A DNA stretch of 64,000 nucleotides from Nemertoderma westbladi (GCA_032718475.1 JAUCBJ010004543.1:1-64000); one strand, 5' to 3'. Counted from the first letter of the stretch, positions 21,861 through 37,600 are shown. Translations and numbers: made by a program. The notes: generated by a model from the letters alone, not told the origin.

Positions 21861-22015
21861 CTTGAGACGCATCTTAAAGGACACTGGCCTTGAAGATGCG
21901 GATGATCGAGCAAATGTCATGGGTGATAGGGAGTTGTGGCGGCGCAATTTTGTCGACAAACCGGCACAGCATTCTTAAACATGCAACTGCAATACAGCAT
22001 GCCGATCCTAGTGTC
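21861..22015 (+). mobile_element. 5'-truncated LINE tail, copy 1
   Basis: CTTGAGACGCATCTTAAAGG onward matches 57127-57280 almost base for base over about 150 bp. The encoded end (GLEDADDRANVMGDRELW, then a stop) is the C-terminus of a LINE polyprotein. Only the 3' tail is present, typical of aborted target-primed integration. Confidence 0.85.
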
Positions 22016-22632
22016 AGTAGTACTGATCCTAGAAAATGCGGTACCTCAGAGAAAATTAATAGCAATAAATCCATATCCTGGGAAAGCCCAATCTATTAGT
22101 CTAGTTGTATTAGTCTAGTAGTTTGCATTTCCTGTGATACTGAAGCGGCGGCCAAATTGCAGATTATTAATCAATAAAGATTTTACAGCGATGATATTAT
22201 TGAAGACCGACAACACCCGCTGGATAGGTTTAACTTTTTGATCTTTTTATCTTTATGACCTGGAGATTGGCAGCTGCTAACACAGGAATGTAAATCCAAC
22301 TAATAGTTGTGGTTTTCGATTCAGGACTCGTTGAACTATTTCCTCAGTGGATGAGGATGGTTGGTGAGGTCCCTCTGGTTCGTTTGCAATAATTTGGGGC
22401 ATCCCAGTATTATTCTACAGTCTATGGAATAGCGGCTGTATACCTGTATTGCTTTTCAATTAATGTCACAGCCCAATATTAGATCCGTGGATCCGCAGAC
22501 CAACTGAGCTCCGTTAATGCTTCTGTATTATATATCCGTTACACGATCCTTGGATTTTTCTGGGTTCTTCGTTTTGTAGGGGTACCTGTATTTCTTGGTT
22601 TTTATTGCATCTCAAAATCATTTTTCTTGCAG

Positions 22633-25600
22633 ATAGCGATGGTACTGAAGTGACAGAAAAGCGAAAGTACCAGCCAGATGATAAAGAGTTGAAAGAAATC
22701 TTGAAGCAATGCGACGTTGATGAATCTGAATTATTGGAGAAGTCGCAGCAGCCATGTAGCGATTTCCCGTCTGAGGTTTACGACGCTAAGCGGTTTATGG
22801 GGAGTGAATCGCGTTCATTATTCGAGGAATCCCGCAGCTCATCTGGTCACCCGGATGTGCCGCGTCTCGATGACATATCTGGGACATCGACTCCCATATT
22901 GGAGTTCTCCGTTCAAACTGTAAAGATAGGACAAGAAATAGTTGGTGAAGAGCAGAGGTTTTTTATAGTTTCTAGGGTAACAATTGACAGCGAAGGGCGT
23001 AGAGTGGTAGAAAAACGACGTTGTGTTGATAGTGACCCGGAATTACTAATATTAATTAACCAAGGTAAACTGGGAAAGGTATCATCTCCCAGTGGCAATC
23101 GAGTTTATTGTGAAGAGGAATACGTGGAAGTTTGCTCTGTGACTACTGACAGTGAGGGTCGTCGGCTAATTGATTCCCAGAGATTCGCTTGTGACGATCC
23201 CCAACTTGAGTCTGTACTGAATTCGAATGCGGAATTCCGTCGGCGTCTGCAGGAACTTCGGAGTGACGCTGAACATTCCCAGGATCTCCTCGATGTTGGC
23301 GACTTGGCCGTCAGTCCTGATGGTGATTCCGGATTTACTTCACCCAGAGCGCGATTATTCCCAGTGAAGCAGTTGGAAAGCCCCGACGGCATTCCTGCCT
23401 CAGAGTTAGATATTGTAAAGGTTTCCATACAGTTAATCACTTTATCTCAGGAAGATCCTTCAGAAGGTTGGATTGTTCATACTCGAATCCTTATCGATGA
23501 TTCTAGCAAGTTTATTGTTCGGAAGAAACGATATCGACCTAATGATCCTGAGCTGGTAAAACTATTAGAATCTTCTCAAAGCAAACTCTATCGAAATCTC
23601 ACAAAAGATGAACTAGTTGAAGTAACTATGTATTATAATGCTGCTAAGAATAAAGAGGCCATAGTTGATACGAAACTTTATAGATTTGATGATCCTGACC
23701 TTAAGACTATTATAGTAAATAATGATTTGCAACAACAACTCAAGGAATTAAGGGGTTATCTTGCCTCACAATCTGAAAAAGACATTGACATTGCCAACTT
23801 AGATGGCACCAGACAACCTTCAGCCCCAATTAGTTTCAGTGATGCGGAGATTACACGTGAGCAATCTCATGTAACATCAATTTCTGTAATGGATAGTGTC
23901 AGTGATTCCGGCGAAAAGGTTGTATGCGTTCAAAAAATTATTGAGTGCATATCAGGTGAGAAGAAGGTAGTTCGCGACGATTATCCACCGGATCATGAAG
24001 TGGTTCGTGAACTCGAATCAAAAGGAATGATACCCAATCATCGTCCGTCTGGCGTACTATTTGATACTGGACCTTTACGAGATGGTCTTCCTTTGTTGAA
24101 AGACCAGTGGGTGCAGCGTAATGATCTACAGGAAGATCAATATGGACTTCAAGTCCAATTTCAAACTGTAACTATTGAGGAAGAAATTACAGAAATAGGC
24201 GAGCAAACTGTTTATTTCCGAAGGCCTTCCACACCACCCCAATATTCTGATTGGGGAGGTGATGGACCACATGGCGCCAGTCCAGATGGAGGACACATAG
24301 TTGATGCAGAAGGAGATATTGAACCTAATGTGGAATTTCGGTCCAAATTTGTTACTGAAGAAAATATAAGTCATTACGAACAAGAGATTAATCTTTCTTC
24401 TCCTGACGATTCCCATAGAGTGGTGGAGGAGGAACTTCCGGCAGGAATTTCTATTTCAAAACATAAATTATCTGCCTCTCCCCTCAATGAAATTCATATA
24501 AAAAGTTTGAAACTCCCATCATTACCTCAAATTATATCACCTCTAAATTTGTCTAATGATATTGAAGATGCTGATACTTCAGTTGATGTGGAGGTTACAG
24601 TCCAAACCTTGAGAACTGATGACCAATTTGTATTGGATGCTGGTGAAGAAATTGATGATGATAATGTTGAGTACGAGATAGAGTTTACAATTCAGACAAT
24701 AAAATCTACAGGTGAACGAGTCATTTTTCCTGAAAAGCTTTGCACTTTAAAGAAAATAAAACCTAATCCTGATGGACGGTTGGACGAATATATTTACCAT
24801 ATGTCTCACACAAGTGAAGAATTGCAGAATTTGATAAGATCAAATAAATTGCCATATTATACTTCAGAATTGATTATTGAAGTGCAACAACCCTTTGAAG
24901 GCCCTACAAGTGTTCAAACTGGTCGAATATTTGAAAAAATCACACATGACATTAAAGCTGTACGAGAGCTTTTTAAACTTAATGACAACATTAATCTTTC
25001 TGCAGAGTATACTATCCAAAAACTGAGAATTTGTGAAGATCATACTGAGGTTTCTGGTCAGATTGTATCTGTAAAAGTGAAATCTGACTCTCAAACTTTT
25101 GTTGAAGATATTTTCACAACTGATCATTTTGTTGTTTCTAATCTTATTGAAATAGGTATGTTCTCTGGTGATATTGTCGCACAAGATACTCCACTAGAGC
25201 CCAATGTTCTAGAAATGCGTTCTATTCAAGGAGATTTGGAAATTATGTCATCTAAGTGTTCTGTTAAACTGGTAAAGCCGGAGGAAATTTCTAATTTTTT
25301 TACTAAATTAAATCGAGCCTGGTCTAAAGACAAAGCCCCTCCTATTCATGTACCAACTGAAATACGTATTGAATCTCTCCAAGTGGCTCCAAAATCACCA
25401 ATCGAATCAGAACTGGATGACAGTGTGGTTGATGAATCAATAGACTACGACATTGAAATTTCAGTACAAACTAAGAAATTCACACAATTTAAACAGGGGG
25501 AACCTATCAGAGATCAATCACCATTGGAAAGTAATATTCCAGAGGTTGTGGAGGTAGAGATAAAACATCATGTTCATGAAACATTTGAACAATACCATGT

Positions 25601-28600
25601 TGAAACTGATATTGATAATGCCGAACATGCGAATAAGATATACAAAGTAGATCATAGTTCTATTGAAAAAGCAGTTTATCCAGAAGTGGCTACAGATGGA
25701 GTTTTGAAGCCGGAACATTTTAAACAGCCAGCTTTTTCTACTATAGATATTCGATCAGTAAAAGTTCCTGCACAACAGGCCATTTTGTTAGAAAATCCTC
25801 CATCTGATGATGTATTTGAAGAGGATGACACTGAATATGAGCTGATAATTACAGTCATGACATTAAAGAAAGATGTACTATCAGGTGTTCCTTTACGTAA
25901 AGTGATTTTAAAATCAACTGATAAAGGTGTTTCAAAAGAGAAAGATGTTGATATTGATAACCATGAGTTGGATGACTTAGAAATGATAGGTAGCCTCCCA
26001 AAGAATATAAGTGAACTCATTCTACGGAAAGAAAATATATGGCCTCTTTATAATTCGTCCATGACAGAAAGAGTGTTTGGATGTGTTAGTCAAGAGTTTC
26101 AATCCGTCTGTCAACGTTTGCAATCATTAACTCCTGAAAAAGTTATTCCCGTGCGATATGAAACGTATTTGGGTGAATCGGAGCGCTATGATATTGAAGT
26201 TGTCAAATTTCCACATCTAGAATTAACTGGGGATATTGACATTCCTGATAAATTAGTAGTAACTAGAGCTGTTATCCTGGACAATGACAAAGTGCAAGTC
26301 TCTCAAAGACATTCGCCGCAATCTCCACTTGTTCAATCATTTCTATCAGAATCTGTTTTGCAAAAATTAGATTTTGAAGAGCCTATTAACTACACTAATG
26401 TTGTTGAAGTTACACATGTATCAGCAACTTCCGAAGACATTACTACTACAGTGAAGATTAAGCCTTTCAAATCAACTCGAGATTTAATTCAATTTTTTCA
26501 AAGTTATGACGAGTATGAGTATACATTTAGTGTTGTGGAAACAACTATGACTCAGTCTGATAATGTTTCTGTTTTGATTCCAAAAAGAAATGTTTCCATT
26601 CAACCAATTGATATTCGTTCTGTGAAACGACCTCTCACACCGGACGTAGTTCCCGATTTTGAAGATCATGAGGCTATCATTGTAGATGATGAAGATTATG
26701 AATGTGAAATCACTGTTCTTACAATTAGGAGTGACACGAAGCCTGTTGAACCTTTAGGGTCTATAACATTGAAGCAAAAACATCATCAGGCAACTAAAGA
26801 TATTTTACTTCAACCTTTTGGCGATGAAATTAAAGGATATGAAACTCAAGGTAAAATTCCAAAGTTTACATCTGAGCTTATGGTAGGTACTAAAAATGTG
26901 TGGCAAAGTACAAAGCCTGAAATTAGTGCAAGCAAAGTCTTCGAAAGCATTGTAAGGGAAATCCACACTGTCAAGGAACTTCAAAATAGTGGAAATGTTT
27001 CATGTCAATTACAATTGGCCGATGAGGAATGTTCCATCGATATATATCGTTTTCCACAATCCCTTCATGATGAGTTTAATGAAGAAAAGGTTATTGTGAT
27101 ATCGTTAAATACAATTGATGAAAAAGGCCAACAAGTTTTTTTGCGAGAGCGTTATGCACCAGAATCAGCTCCTATCCAGGATCTGGTTTCAGAAGGTATT
27201 ATTCCCCTTGATATACTCAATCCCCAACTGGCTGTTGCTAATGTTTTTGAAACTACACACATTTTAATTACCCCTGAAGTAATTGAAGCAAGTGTTTCAA
27301 TAAAATCTGCCAGCTCTGAGACCTCAGTATCTAAATTGAAAGAATTATGTCAGATGTCAATGCAAGGTTCTTGTTTTGAGGAGCATAGTATTGATGAGAC
27401 AATTGAACATAAATATGAAGAAGTAGAATATGATGAGAAGATTTCAAAAGCGGAAGTAGATCTATTATTACCATCTGAAGTGGAAATGGCATTAACAAAA
27501 CCAGTATTAATGAGCCCCACTAAAGTTATGCTAAGAAGTGTTCGCCGTGGAGATGTTAATATTGATAATTCAGCACCTCCTGATACAACAAACATTAGTG
27601 ATTATGATGACTATGATATGACAATAACTGTACATACTAAAAGGGTTGAAGATGATATTGAGGAAGAGCTTATATTAGTAACAAAGCATGAAAGGGACGA
27701 GTTTGGTGAGCTTGTTGAACATCAAGAAGAATTTAAATATGATGACAAAGAACATCAAGAAAATTATACAACTCAGTTATTGGTTGATGTTCATCATAAG
27801 GAACATGCAGAATTATTAAGACGTAAGAAAGTGTATGAATTGATAGTTATTGATATGCTTAAAAGTGTTGAACTAACAGCTGCATTGGAACCTCAGTTGT
27901 TTCCACCATTACAGGAAATGAAAGCACACATACCGTGCAATATTGATGTTAGTGTTGTGACACAAACATCAATTGATTTAAGTGAACCACCAAAACAATT
28001 ATTTATTTTGGATGCTGATTTGGGTGCAGGATTATCTGTGAGGCGTAAATACAATATTAGTTATATAGATGTCAAGTCCTTAGTAGCTGAGGGTGCTATT
28101 TCACAAGAATTATTGCAAATCATTCCCCCTGAACCTAGTACACTACAGACTACTACCATTTCTACAACCCATGATGTAATTACTTCAAGAATCACATTAA
28201 AGTCAGGTATTGATGCAACGGAATTGTTTAACAGTTTAGTTGATATCCCTGAAGAACGAATTACATTTAAACCTTTGCAAGGTGAACAGGAAGTATATAT
28301 GACCTGCGTTTCTTCTGGCACAAATACTTTGTTACTTCATGGTCCAGGTGAAGTTCAAACAGAACAACTAATTGTCGAGGGTTCATATCCTCTATTTGGG
28401 CAACATATAGTTTCGGACCAGGTTACTTCTTCGCGAGTTCCAGATATCAAAGGTCCTATTATACCAATATCATCTATAAAGCATGGTAAAGCAGATATGA
28501 AATCTGTTGTAGTTGATAATACATCTATGATTTCTCACCCACCATTATCTTTAGAGTCAACAACAGTCACAAAACAGGCGGCTATAGCATCAGATAATGC

Positions 28601-31600
28601 TATTGAATTATGTATTGAAAGGGGTATGCCACATTTTGAATCGATTTCTATCAATGCTTCAGAACCATTTATTTCCAAACCTACTGAGATCCAGGAACTT
28701 TCATCTTCTACTATGCGTGATGTCTCTTTTACCTCAAATTTACAAACGCCTGATGCCAGAGCATTCGCTCTTCCAGATGGTATTCCTATTGAAGAATCTC
28801 ATAGTATTCCAGAAGAAGCAACATTAGTTGATTCTTCTATTGAAACATTTGAACCTCGAGCTCTTCCTCCTATTGTTCCAGAAGAAGTTTCTTCTAGAGG
28901 AATTTCAAAGGTGGAGGCAGTTCCTATTGAAGGTGTTGAGATTCAAGCTGAACCTCATATTGCAACTGAATATGTTTCCCAAATATTACAACCTGTTACT
29001 GAAGAGAGAGGTATACCTGAACAAGCGAAGCTTAGGGGACAACCAGTTCCACAACAATTAGAAACATTTGATGTTGAGCATCTTCCACAGCAGGTCACAG
29101 AGATGGATACTACTTCTCCAACACATATATCATCTGTGTTTACTGAACCGATTTCACAACATGAAACTGTATTGGGAGCTCCTCTACCAGAGCATGTTGA
29201 TATTGACAGTACAACTCCATTATATGAGACACCAGTAGATTTGAATAAATCGCTTTATTCTGATATCCATGACACTACTGAAGAAGCACATCCTGTGAAA
29301 CCAGTTGTAGAAGGCATGGCAGAATCTGATATTGTACAACTTACAGAATCATCCATCATTCCCAAACAATTAATGAAGTATGAACAAACTGTTTCGGAAA
29401 AAGTATTACATGATGTTAAACAGCCACATGTGCAACAACATTTAATTTTAGGTGAATATGAACCAGAACAAGTTCCAGTAGAAGGATTAGAGCCATTACC
29501 TAAACACCAGGTTTTATCTGAAGAGGTTAGTTCGTCTAGGTTACCCAATATAAAGGAGCCAGTTAATCCATTGAAAGCTACTGAATATGGAAAAGGAGAG
29601 CCTAAATCTATTCCAGTTGCTCATGCAGCTGATATTCCTCAAGTGCCAATCTCTTTTGAGTCAACCACAGAGTCGAAACTACCTCCTGTAGAATCAGATA
29701 AATTTGTTGAAATATGCACTGAAAGGGGTCTTCCACATTCTGAATCGATTTATATAGATGCATCAGAACCATTTATTTCCAAACCTACTGAGGTCCAGGA
29801 ACTTCCATCTTCTATTATCCGTGATGACACTTTAACCTCATATTTACAAATGCCTGATGCGAGAGCATTAGCTCTTCCAGAAGGTATTCCTATTGAAGAA
29901 TCTACTAGTATTCCTGCAGAAGTAACATTAGTTGATTCTTCTATTGAAACATTTGAACCTCGAGCTCTTCCTCCTATTGTTCCAGAAGAAGTTTCTTCTC
30001 ATGGAATTTCGAAATTGGAAACAGTCCCTATTGAAGGTGTTGAGCCTCAAGCTGAACCTCATATTGCAACTGAATATGTTTCCAAAATGTTACAACCTGT
30101 TACTGAAGAGAGAGGTATACCTGAACAAGCAAAGCTTAGGGGACAACCAGTTCCACAACAATTAGAAACATTTGATGTTGAGCATCTTCCACAGCAGGTC
30201 ACAGAGATGGATACTACTTCTCCAACACATATATCATCTGTGTTTACTGAACCGATTTCACAACATGAAACTATATTGGGAACCCCTCTACCAGAACATG
30301 TGGATATTGAAGGGACAACTCCATTATATGAGACACCAGTAGATTTGAATAAATTACTTTATTCTGATATCCATGACACTACTGAAGAAGCACATCCCGT
30401 CAAACCAGTTGTAGAAGGCATGGCAGAATCTGTTATGGTACAACTTACAGAATCAACCATTATTCCCAAACAATCATTGAGTTATGAAGAAACTGTTTCT
30501 GAAAAAGTATTGCCTGATATCAAGCATCCTCAGTTGGAACAGCCATTAATTTACGGACAATATGAACTGGAACAAGTACCAGTAGAAGGGTCAGAGCCAT
30601 TACCTAAACATCAGGTTTTATCTGAAGAGGTTAGTTCGTCTAGGTTACCCAATATAAAGGAGCCAGTTACTCCATTGAAAGCTACTGAATATGGAAAAGG
30701 AGAGCCTAAATCTATTCCAGTTGCTCATGCAGCTGATATTCCTCAAGTGCCAATCTCTTTTGAGTCAACCACGGAGTCGAAACTACCTCCTGTAGAATCA
30801 GATAAATTTATTGAAATATGCACTGAAAGGGGTCTTCCACAGTCTGAATCAATTTCCATTGATGCAGCAGAACCATTTATTTCCAAACCTACTGAAATCC
30901 AGGAACTTTCATCTTCTACTATGCGTGATGTCACTTTATCCTCAAATTTACAAACGCCTGATGCGAGAGCATTAGCTCTTCCAGAAGGTATTCCTATTGA
31001 AGAATCTACTAGTATTCCTGCAGAAGTAACATTAGTTGATTCTTCTATTGAAACATTTGAACCTCGAGCTCTTCCTCCTATTGTTCCAGAAGAAGTTTCT
31101 TCTCATGGAATTTCGAAATTGGAAACAGTCCCTATTGAAGGTGTTGAGCCTCAAGCTGAACCTCATATTGCAACTGAATATGTTTCCCAAATATTACAAC
31201 CTGTTACTGAAGAGAGAGGTAGACCTGAACAAGCGAAGCTTAGGGGACAACCAGTTCCACAACAATTAGAAACATTTGATGTTGAGCATCTTCCACAGCA
31301 GGTCACAGAGATGGATACTACTTCTCCAACACATATATCATCTGTGTTTACTGAACCGATTTCACAACATGAAACTATATTGGGAACCCCTCTACCAAAA
31401 CATGTGGATATTGAAGGTACAACTCCATTATATGAGACACCAGTAGATTTGAATAAATTGCTTTATTCTGATATCCATGACACTACTGAAGAAGCACATC
31501 CCGTGAAACCTGTTATAGAAGGCATGGCAGAATCTGTTACGGTACAACTTACAGAATCAACCATCATTCCCAAACAATCATTGAGTTATGAAGAAACTGT

Positions 31601-34600
31601 TTCTGAAAAAGTATTACCTGATATCAAGCATCCTCAGTTGGAACAGCCATTAATTTACGGACAATATGAACCGGAACAAGTACCACTAGAAGGGTCAGAG
31701 CCATTACCTAAACATCAGGTTTTATCTGAAGAGGTTAGTTCGTCTAGGTTACCCAATATAAAGGAGCCAGTTACTCCATTGAAAGCTACTGAATATGGAA
31801 AAGGAGAGCCTAAATCTATTCCAGTTGCTCATGCAGCTGATATTCCTCAAGTGCCAATCTCTTTTGAGTCAACCACGGAGTCGAAACTACCTCCTGTAGA
31901 ATCAGATAAATTTATTGAAATATGCACTGAAAGGGGTCTTCCACAGTCTGAATCAATTTCCATTGATGCAGCAGAACCATTTATTTCCAAACCTACTGAA
32001 ATCCAGGAACTTTCATCTTCTACTATGCGTGATGTCACTTTATCCTCAAATTTACAAACGCCTGATGCGAGAGCATTAGCTCTTCCAGAAGGTATTCCTA
32101 TTGAAGAATCTACTAGTATTCCTGCAGAAGTAACATTAGTTGATTCTTCTATTGAAACATTTGAACCTCGAGCTCTTCCTCCTATTGTTCCAGAAGAAGT
32201 TTCTTCTCATGGAATTTCGAAATTGGAAACAGTCCCTATTGAAGGTGTTGAGCCTCAAGCTGAACCTCATATTGCAACTGAATATGTTTCCCAAATATTA
32301 CAACCTGTTACTGAAGAGAGAGGTAGACCTGAACAAGCGAAGCTTAGGGGACAACCAGTTCCACAACAATTAGAAACATTTGATGTTGAGCATCTTCCAC
32401 AGCAGGTCACAGAGATGGATACTACTTCTCCAACACATATATCATCTGTGTTTACTGAACCGATTTCACAACATGAAACTATATTGGGAACCCCTCTACC
32501 AAAACATGTGGATATTGAAGGTACAACTCCATTATATGAGACACCAGTAGATTTGAATAAATTGCTTTATTCTGATATCCATGACACTACTGAAGAAGCA
32601 CATCCCGTGAAACCTGTTATAGAAGGCATGGCAGAATCTGTTACGGTACAACTTACAGAATCAACCATCATTCCCAAACAATCATTGAGTTATGAAGAAA
32701 CTGTTTCTGAAAAAGTATTACCTGATATCAAGCATCCTCAGTTGGAACAGCCATTAATTTACGGACAATATGAACCGGAACAAGTACCACTAGAAGGGTC
32801 AGAGCCATTACCTAAACATCAGGTTTTATCTGAAGAGGTTAGTTCGTCTAGGTTACCCAATATAAAGGAGCCAGTTACTCCATTGAAAGCTACTGAATAT
32901 GGAAAAGGAGAGCCTAAATCTATTCCAGTTGCTCATGCAGCTGATATTCCTCAAGTGCCAATCTCTTTTGAGTCAACCACAGAGTCGAAACTACCTCCTG
33001 TAGAATCAGATAAATTTATTGAAATATGCACTGAAAGGGGTCTTCCACAGTCTGAATCAATTTCCATCGATGCAGCAGAACCATTTATTTCCAAACCTAC
33101 TGAAATCCAGGAACTTTCATCTTCTACTATGCGTGATGTCACTTTATCCTCAAATTTACAAATGCCTGATGCGAGAGCATTAGCTCTTCCAGAAGGTATT
33201 CCTATTGAAGAATCTACTAGTATTCCTGCAGAAGTAACATTAGTTGATTCTTCTATTGAAACATTTGAACCTCGAGCTCTTCCTCCTATTGTTCCAGAAG
33301 AAGTTTCTTCTCATGGAATTTCGAAATTGGAAACAGTCCCTATTGAAGGTGTTGAGCCTCAAGCTGAACCTCATATTGCAACTGAATATGTTTCCAAAAT
33401 GTTACAACCTGTTACTGAAGAGAGAGGTATACCTGAACAAGCAAAGCTTAGGGGACAACCAGTTCCACAACAATTAGAAACATTTGATGTTGAGCATCTT
33501 CCACAGCAGGTCACAGAGATGGATACTACTTCTCCAACACATATATCATCTGTGTTTACTGAACCGATTTCACAACATGAAACTATATTGGGAACCCCTC
33601 TACCAGAACATGTGGATATTGAAGGGACAACTCCATTATATGAGACACCAGTAGATTTGAATAAATTACTTTATTCTGATATCCATGACACTACTGAAGA
33701 AGCACATCCCGTCAAACCAGTTGTAGAAGGCATGGCAGAATCTGTTATGGTACAACTTACAGAATCAACCATTATTCCCAAACAATCATTGAGTTATGAA
33801 GAAACTGTTTCTGAAAAAGTATTGCCTGATATCAAGCATCCTCAGTTGGAACAGCCATTAATTTTAGGAAAATATGAACCAGAACAAGTACCAGTAGAAG
33901 GATCAGAGCCATTACCTAAACATCAGGTTTTATCTGAAGAGGTTAGTTCGTCTAGGTTACCCAATATAAAGGAGCCAGTTACTCCATTGAAAGCTACTGA
34001 ATATGGAAAAGGAGAGCCTAAATCTATTCCAGTTGCTCATGCAGCTGATATTCCTCAAGTGCCAATCTCTTTTGAGTCAACCACGGAGTCGAAACTACCT
34101 CCTGTAGAATCAGATAAATTTATTGAAATATGCACTGAAAGGGGTCTTCCACAGTCTGAATCAATTTCCATTGATGCAGCAGAACCATTTATTTCCAAAC
34201 CTTCTGAAATCCAGGAACTTTCATCTTCTACTATGCGTGATGTCACTTTATCCTCAAATTTACAAACGCCTGATGCGAGAGCATTAGCTCTTCCAGAAGG
34301 TATTCCTATTGAAGAATCTACTAGTATTCCTGCAGAAGTAACATTAGTTGATTCTTCTATTGAAACATTTGAACCTCGAGCTCTTCCTCCTATTGTTCCA
34401 GAAGAAGTTTCTTCTCATGGAATTTCGAAATTGGAAACAGTCCCTATTGAAGGTGTTGAGCCTCAAGCTGAACCTCATATTGCAACTGAATATGTTTCCA
34501 AAATGTTACAACCTGTTACTGAAGAGAGAGGTATACCTGAACAAGCAAAGCTTAGGGGACAACCAGTTCCACAACAATTAGAAACATTTGATGTTGAGCA

Positions 34601-37600
34601 TCTTCCACAGCAGGTCACAGAGATGGATACTACTTCTCCAACACATATATCATCTGTGTTTACTGAACCGATTTCACAACATGAAACTATATTGGGAACC
34701 CCTCTACCAGAACATGTGGATATTGAAGGGACAACTCCATTATATGAGACACCAGTAGATTTGAATAAATTACTTTATTCTGATATCCATGACACTACTG
34801 AAGAAGCACATCCTGTCAAACCAGTTGTAGAAGGCATGGCAGAATCTGTTACGGTACAACTTACAGAATCAACCATCATTCCCAAACAATCATTGAGTTA
34901 TGAAGAAACTGTTTCTGAAAAAGTATTACCTGATATCAAGCATCCTCAGTTGGAACAGCCATTAATTTACGGACAATATGAACCGGAACAAGTACCACTA
35001 GAAGGGTCAGAGCCATTACCTAAACATCAGGTTTTATCTGAAGAGGTTAGTTCGTCTAGGTTACCCAATATAAAGGAGCCAGTTACTCCATTGAAAGCTA
35101 CTGAATATGGAAAAGGAGAGCCTAAATCTATTCCAGTTGCTCATGCAGCTGATATTCCTCAAGTGCCAATCTCTTTTGAGTCAACCACAGAGTCGAAACT
35201 ACCTCCTGTAGAATCAGATAAATTTATTGAAATATGCACTGAAAGGGGTCTTCCACAGTCTGAATCAATTTCCATCGATGCAGCAGAACCATTTATTTCC
35301 AAACCTACTGAAATCCAGGAACTTTCATCTTCTACTATGCGTGATGTCACTTTATCCTCAAATTTACAAATGCCTGATGCGAGAGCATTAGCTCTTCCAG
35401 AAGGTATTCCTATTGAAGAATCTACTAGTATTCCTGCAGAAGTAACATTAGTTGATTCTTCTATTGAAACATTTGAACCTCGAGCTCTTCCTCCTATTGT
35501 TCCAGAAGAAGTTTCTTCTCATGGAATTTCGAAATTGGAAACAGTCCCTATTGAAGGTGTTGAGCCTCAAGCTGAACCTCATATTGCAACTGAATATGTT
35601 TCCAAAATGTTACAACCTGTTACTGAAGAGAGAGGTATACCTGAACAAGCAAAGCTTAGGGGACAACCAGTTCCACAACAATTAGAAACATTTGATGTTG
35701 AGCATCTTCCACAGCAGGTCACAGAGATGGATACTACTTCTCCAACACATATATCATCTGTGTTTACTGAACCGATTTCACAACATGAAACTATATTGGG
35801 AACCCCTCTACCAGAACATGTGGATATTGAAGGGACAACTCCATTATATGAGACACCAGTAGATTTGAATAAATTACTTTATTCTGATATCCATGACACT
35901 ACTGAAGAAGCACATCCCGTCAAACCAGTTGTAGAAGGCATGGCAGAATCTGTTATGGTACAACTTACAGAATCAACCATTATTCCCAAACAATCATTGA
36001 GTTATGAAGAAACTGTTTCTGAAAAAGTATTGCCTGATATCAAGCATCCTCAGTTGGAACAGCCATTAATTTTAGGAAAATATGAACCAGAACAAGTACC
36101 AGTAGAAGGATCAGAGCCATTACCTAAACATCAGGTTTTATCTGAAGAGGTTAGTTCGTCTAGGTTACCCAATATAAAGGAGCCAGTTACTCCATTGAAA
36201 GCTACTGAATATGGAAAAGGAGAGCCTAAATCTATTCCAGTTGCTCATGCAGCTGATATTCCTCAAGTGCCAATCTCTTTTGAGTCAACCACGGAGTCGA
36301 AACTACCTCCTGTAGAATCAGATAAATTTATTGAAATATGCACTGAAAGGGGTCTTCCACAGTCTGAATCAATTTCCATTGATGCAGCAGAACCATTTAT
36401 TTCCAAACCTTCTGAAATCCAGGAACTTTCATCTTCTACTATGCGTGATGTCACTTTATCCTCAAATTTACAAACGCCTGATGCGAGAGCATTAGCTCTT
36501 CCAGAAGGTATTCCTATTGAAGAATCTACTAGTATTCCTGCAGAAGTAACATTAGTTGATTCTTCTATTGAAACATTTGAACCTCGAGCTCTTCCTCCTA
36601 TTGTTCCAGAAGAAGTTTCTTCTCATGGAATTTCGAAATTGGAAACAGTCCCTATTGAAGGTGTTGAGCCTCAAGCTGAACCTCATATTGCAACTGAATA
36701 TGTTTCCAAAATGTTACAACCTGTTACTGAAGAGAGAGGTATACCTGAACAAGCAAAGCTTAGGGGACAACCAGTTCCACAACAATTAGAAACATTTGAT
36801 GTTGAGCATCTTCCACAGCAGGTCACAGAGATGGATACTACTTCTCCAACACATATATCATCTGTGTTTACTGAACCGATTTCACAACATGAAACTATAT
36901 TGGGAACCCCTCTACCAGAACATGTGGATATTGAAGGGACAACTCCATTATATGAGACACCAGTAGATTTGAATAAATTACTTTATTCTGATATCCATGA
37001 CATTACTGAAGAAGCACATCCCGTCAAACCAGTTGTAGAAGGCATGGCAGAATCTGTTATGGTACAACTTACAGAATCAACCATTATTCCCAAACAATCA
37101 TTGAGTTATGAAGAAACTGTTTCTGAAAAAGTATTGCCTGATATCAAGCATCCTCAGTTGGAACAGCCATTAATTTTAGGAAAATATGAACCAGAACAAG
37201 TACCAGTAGAAGGATCAGAGCCATTACCTAAACATCAGGTTTTATCTGAAGAGGTTAGTTCGTCTAGGTTACCCAATATAAAGGAGCCAGTTACTCCATT
37301 GAAAGCTACTGAATATGGAAAAGGAGAGCCTAAATCTATTCCAGTTGCTCATGCAGCTGATATTCCTCACGTGCCAATCTATTTTGAGTCAACCACAGAG
37401 TCAAAACTACCCCCTGTAGAATCAGATAAATTTGTTGAAATATGCACTGAAAGGGGTCTTCCACATTCTGAATCGATTTATATAGATGCATCAGAACCAT
37501 TTATTTCCAAGCATACTGAGGTCCAGGAACTTCCATCTTCTATTATCCGTGATGACACTTTAACCTCATATTTACAAATGCCTGATGCGAGAGCATTAGC

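Noticed and set aside
30743-36454. Identical 63- and 77-codon frames repeated every 1104 bp on both strands
   Set aside because: They are shadows of the coding array; their conservation reflects DNA identity of the units.
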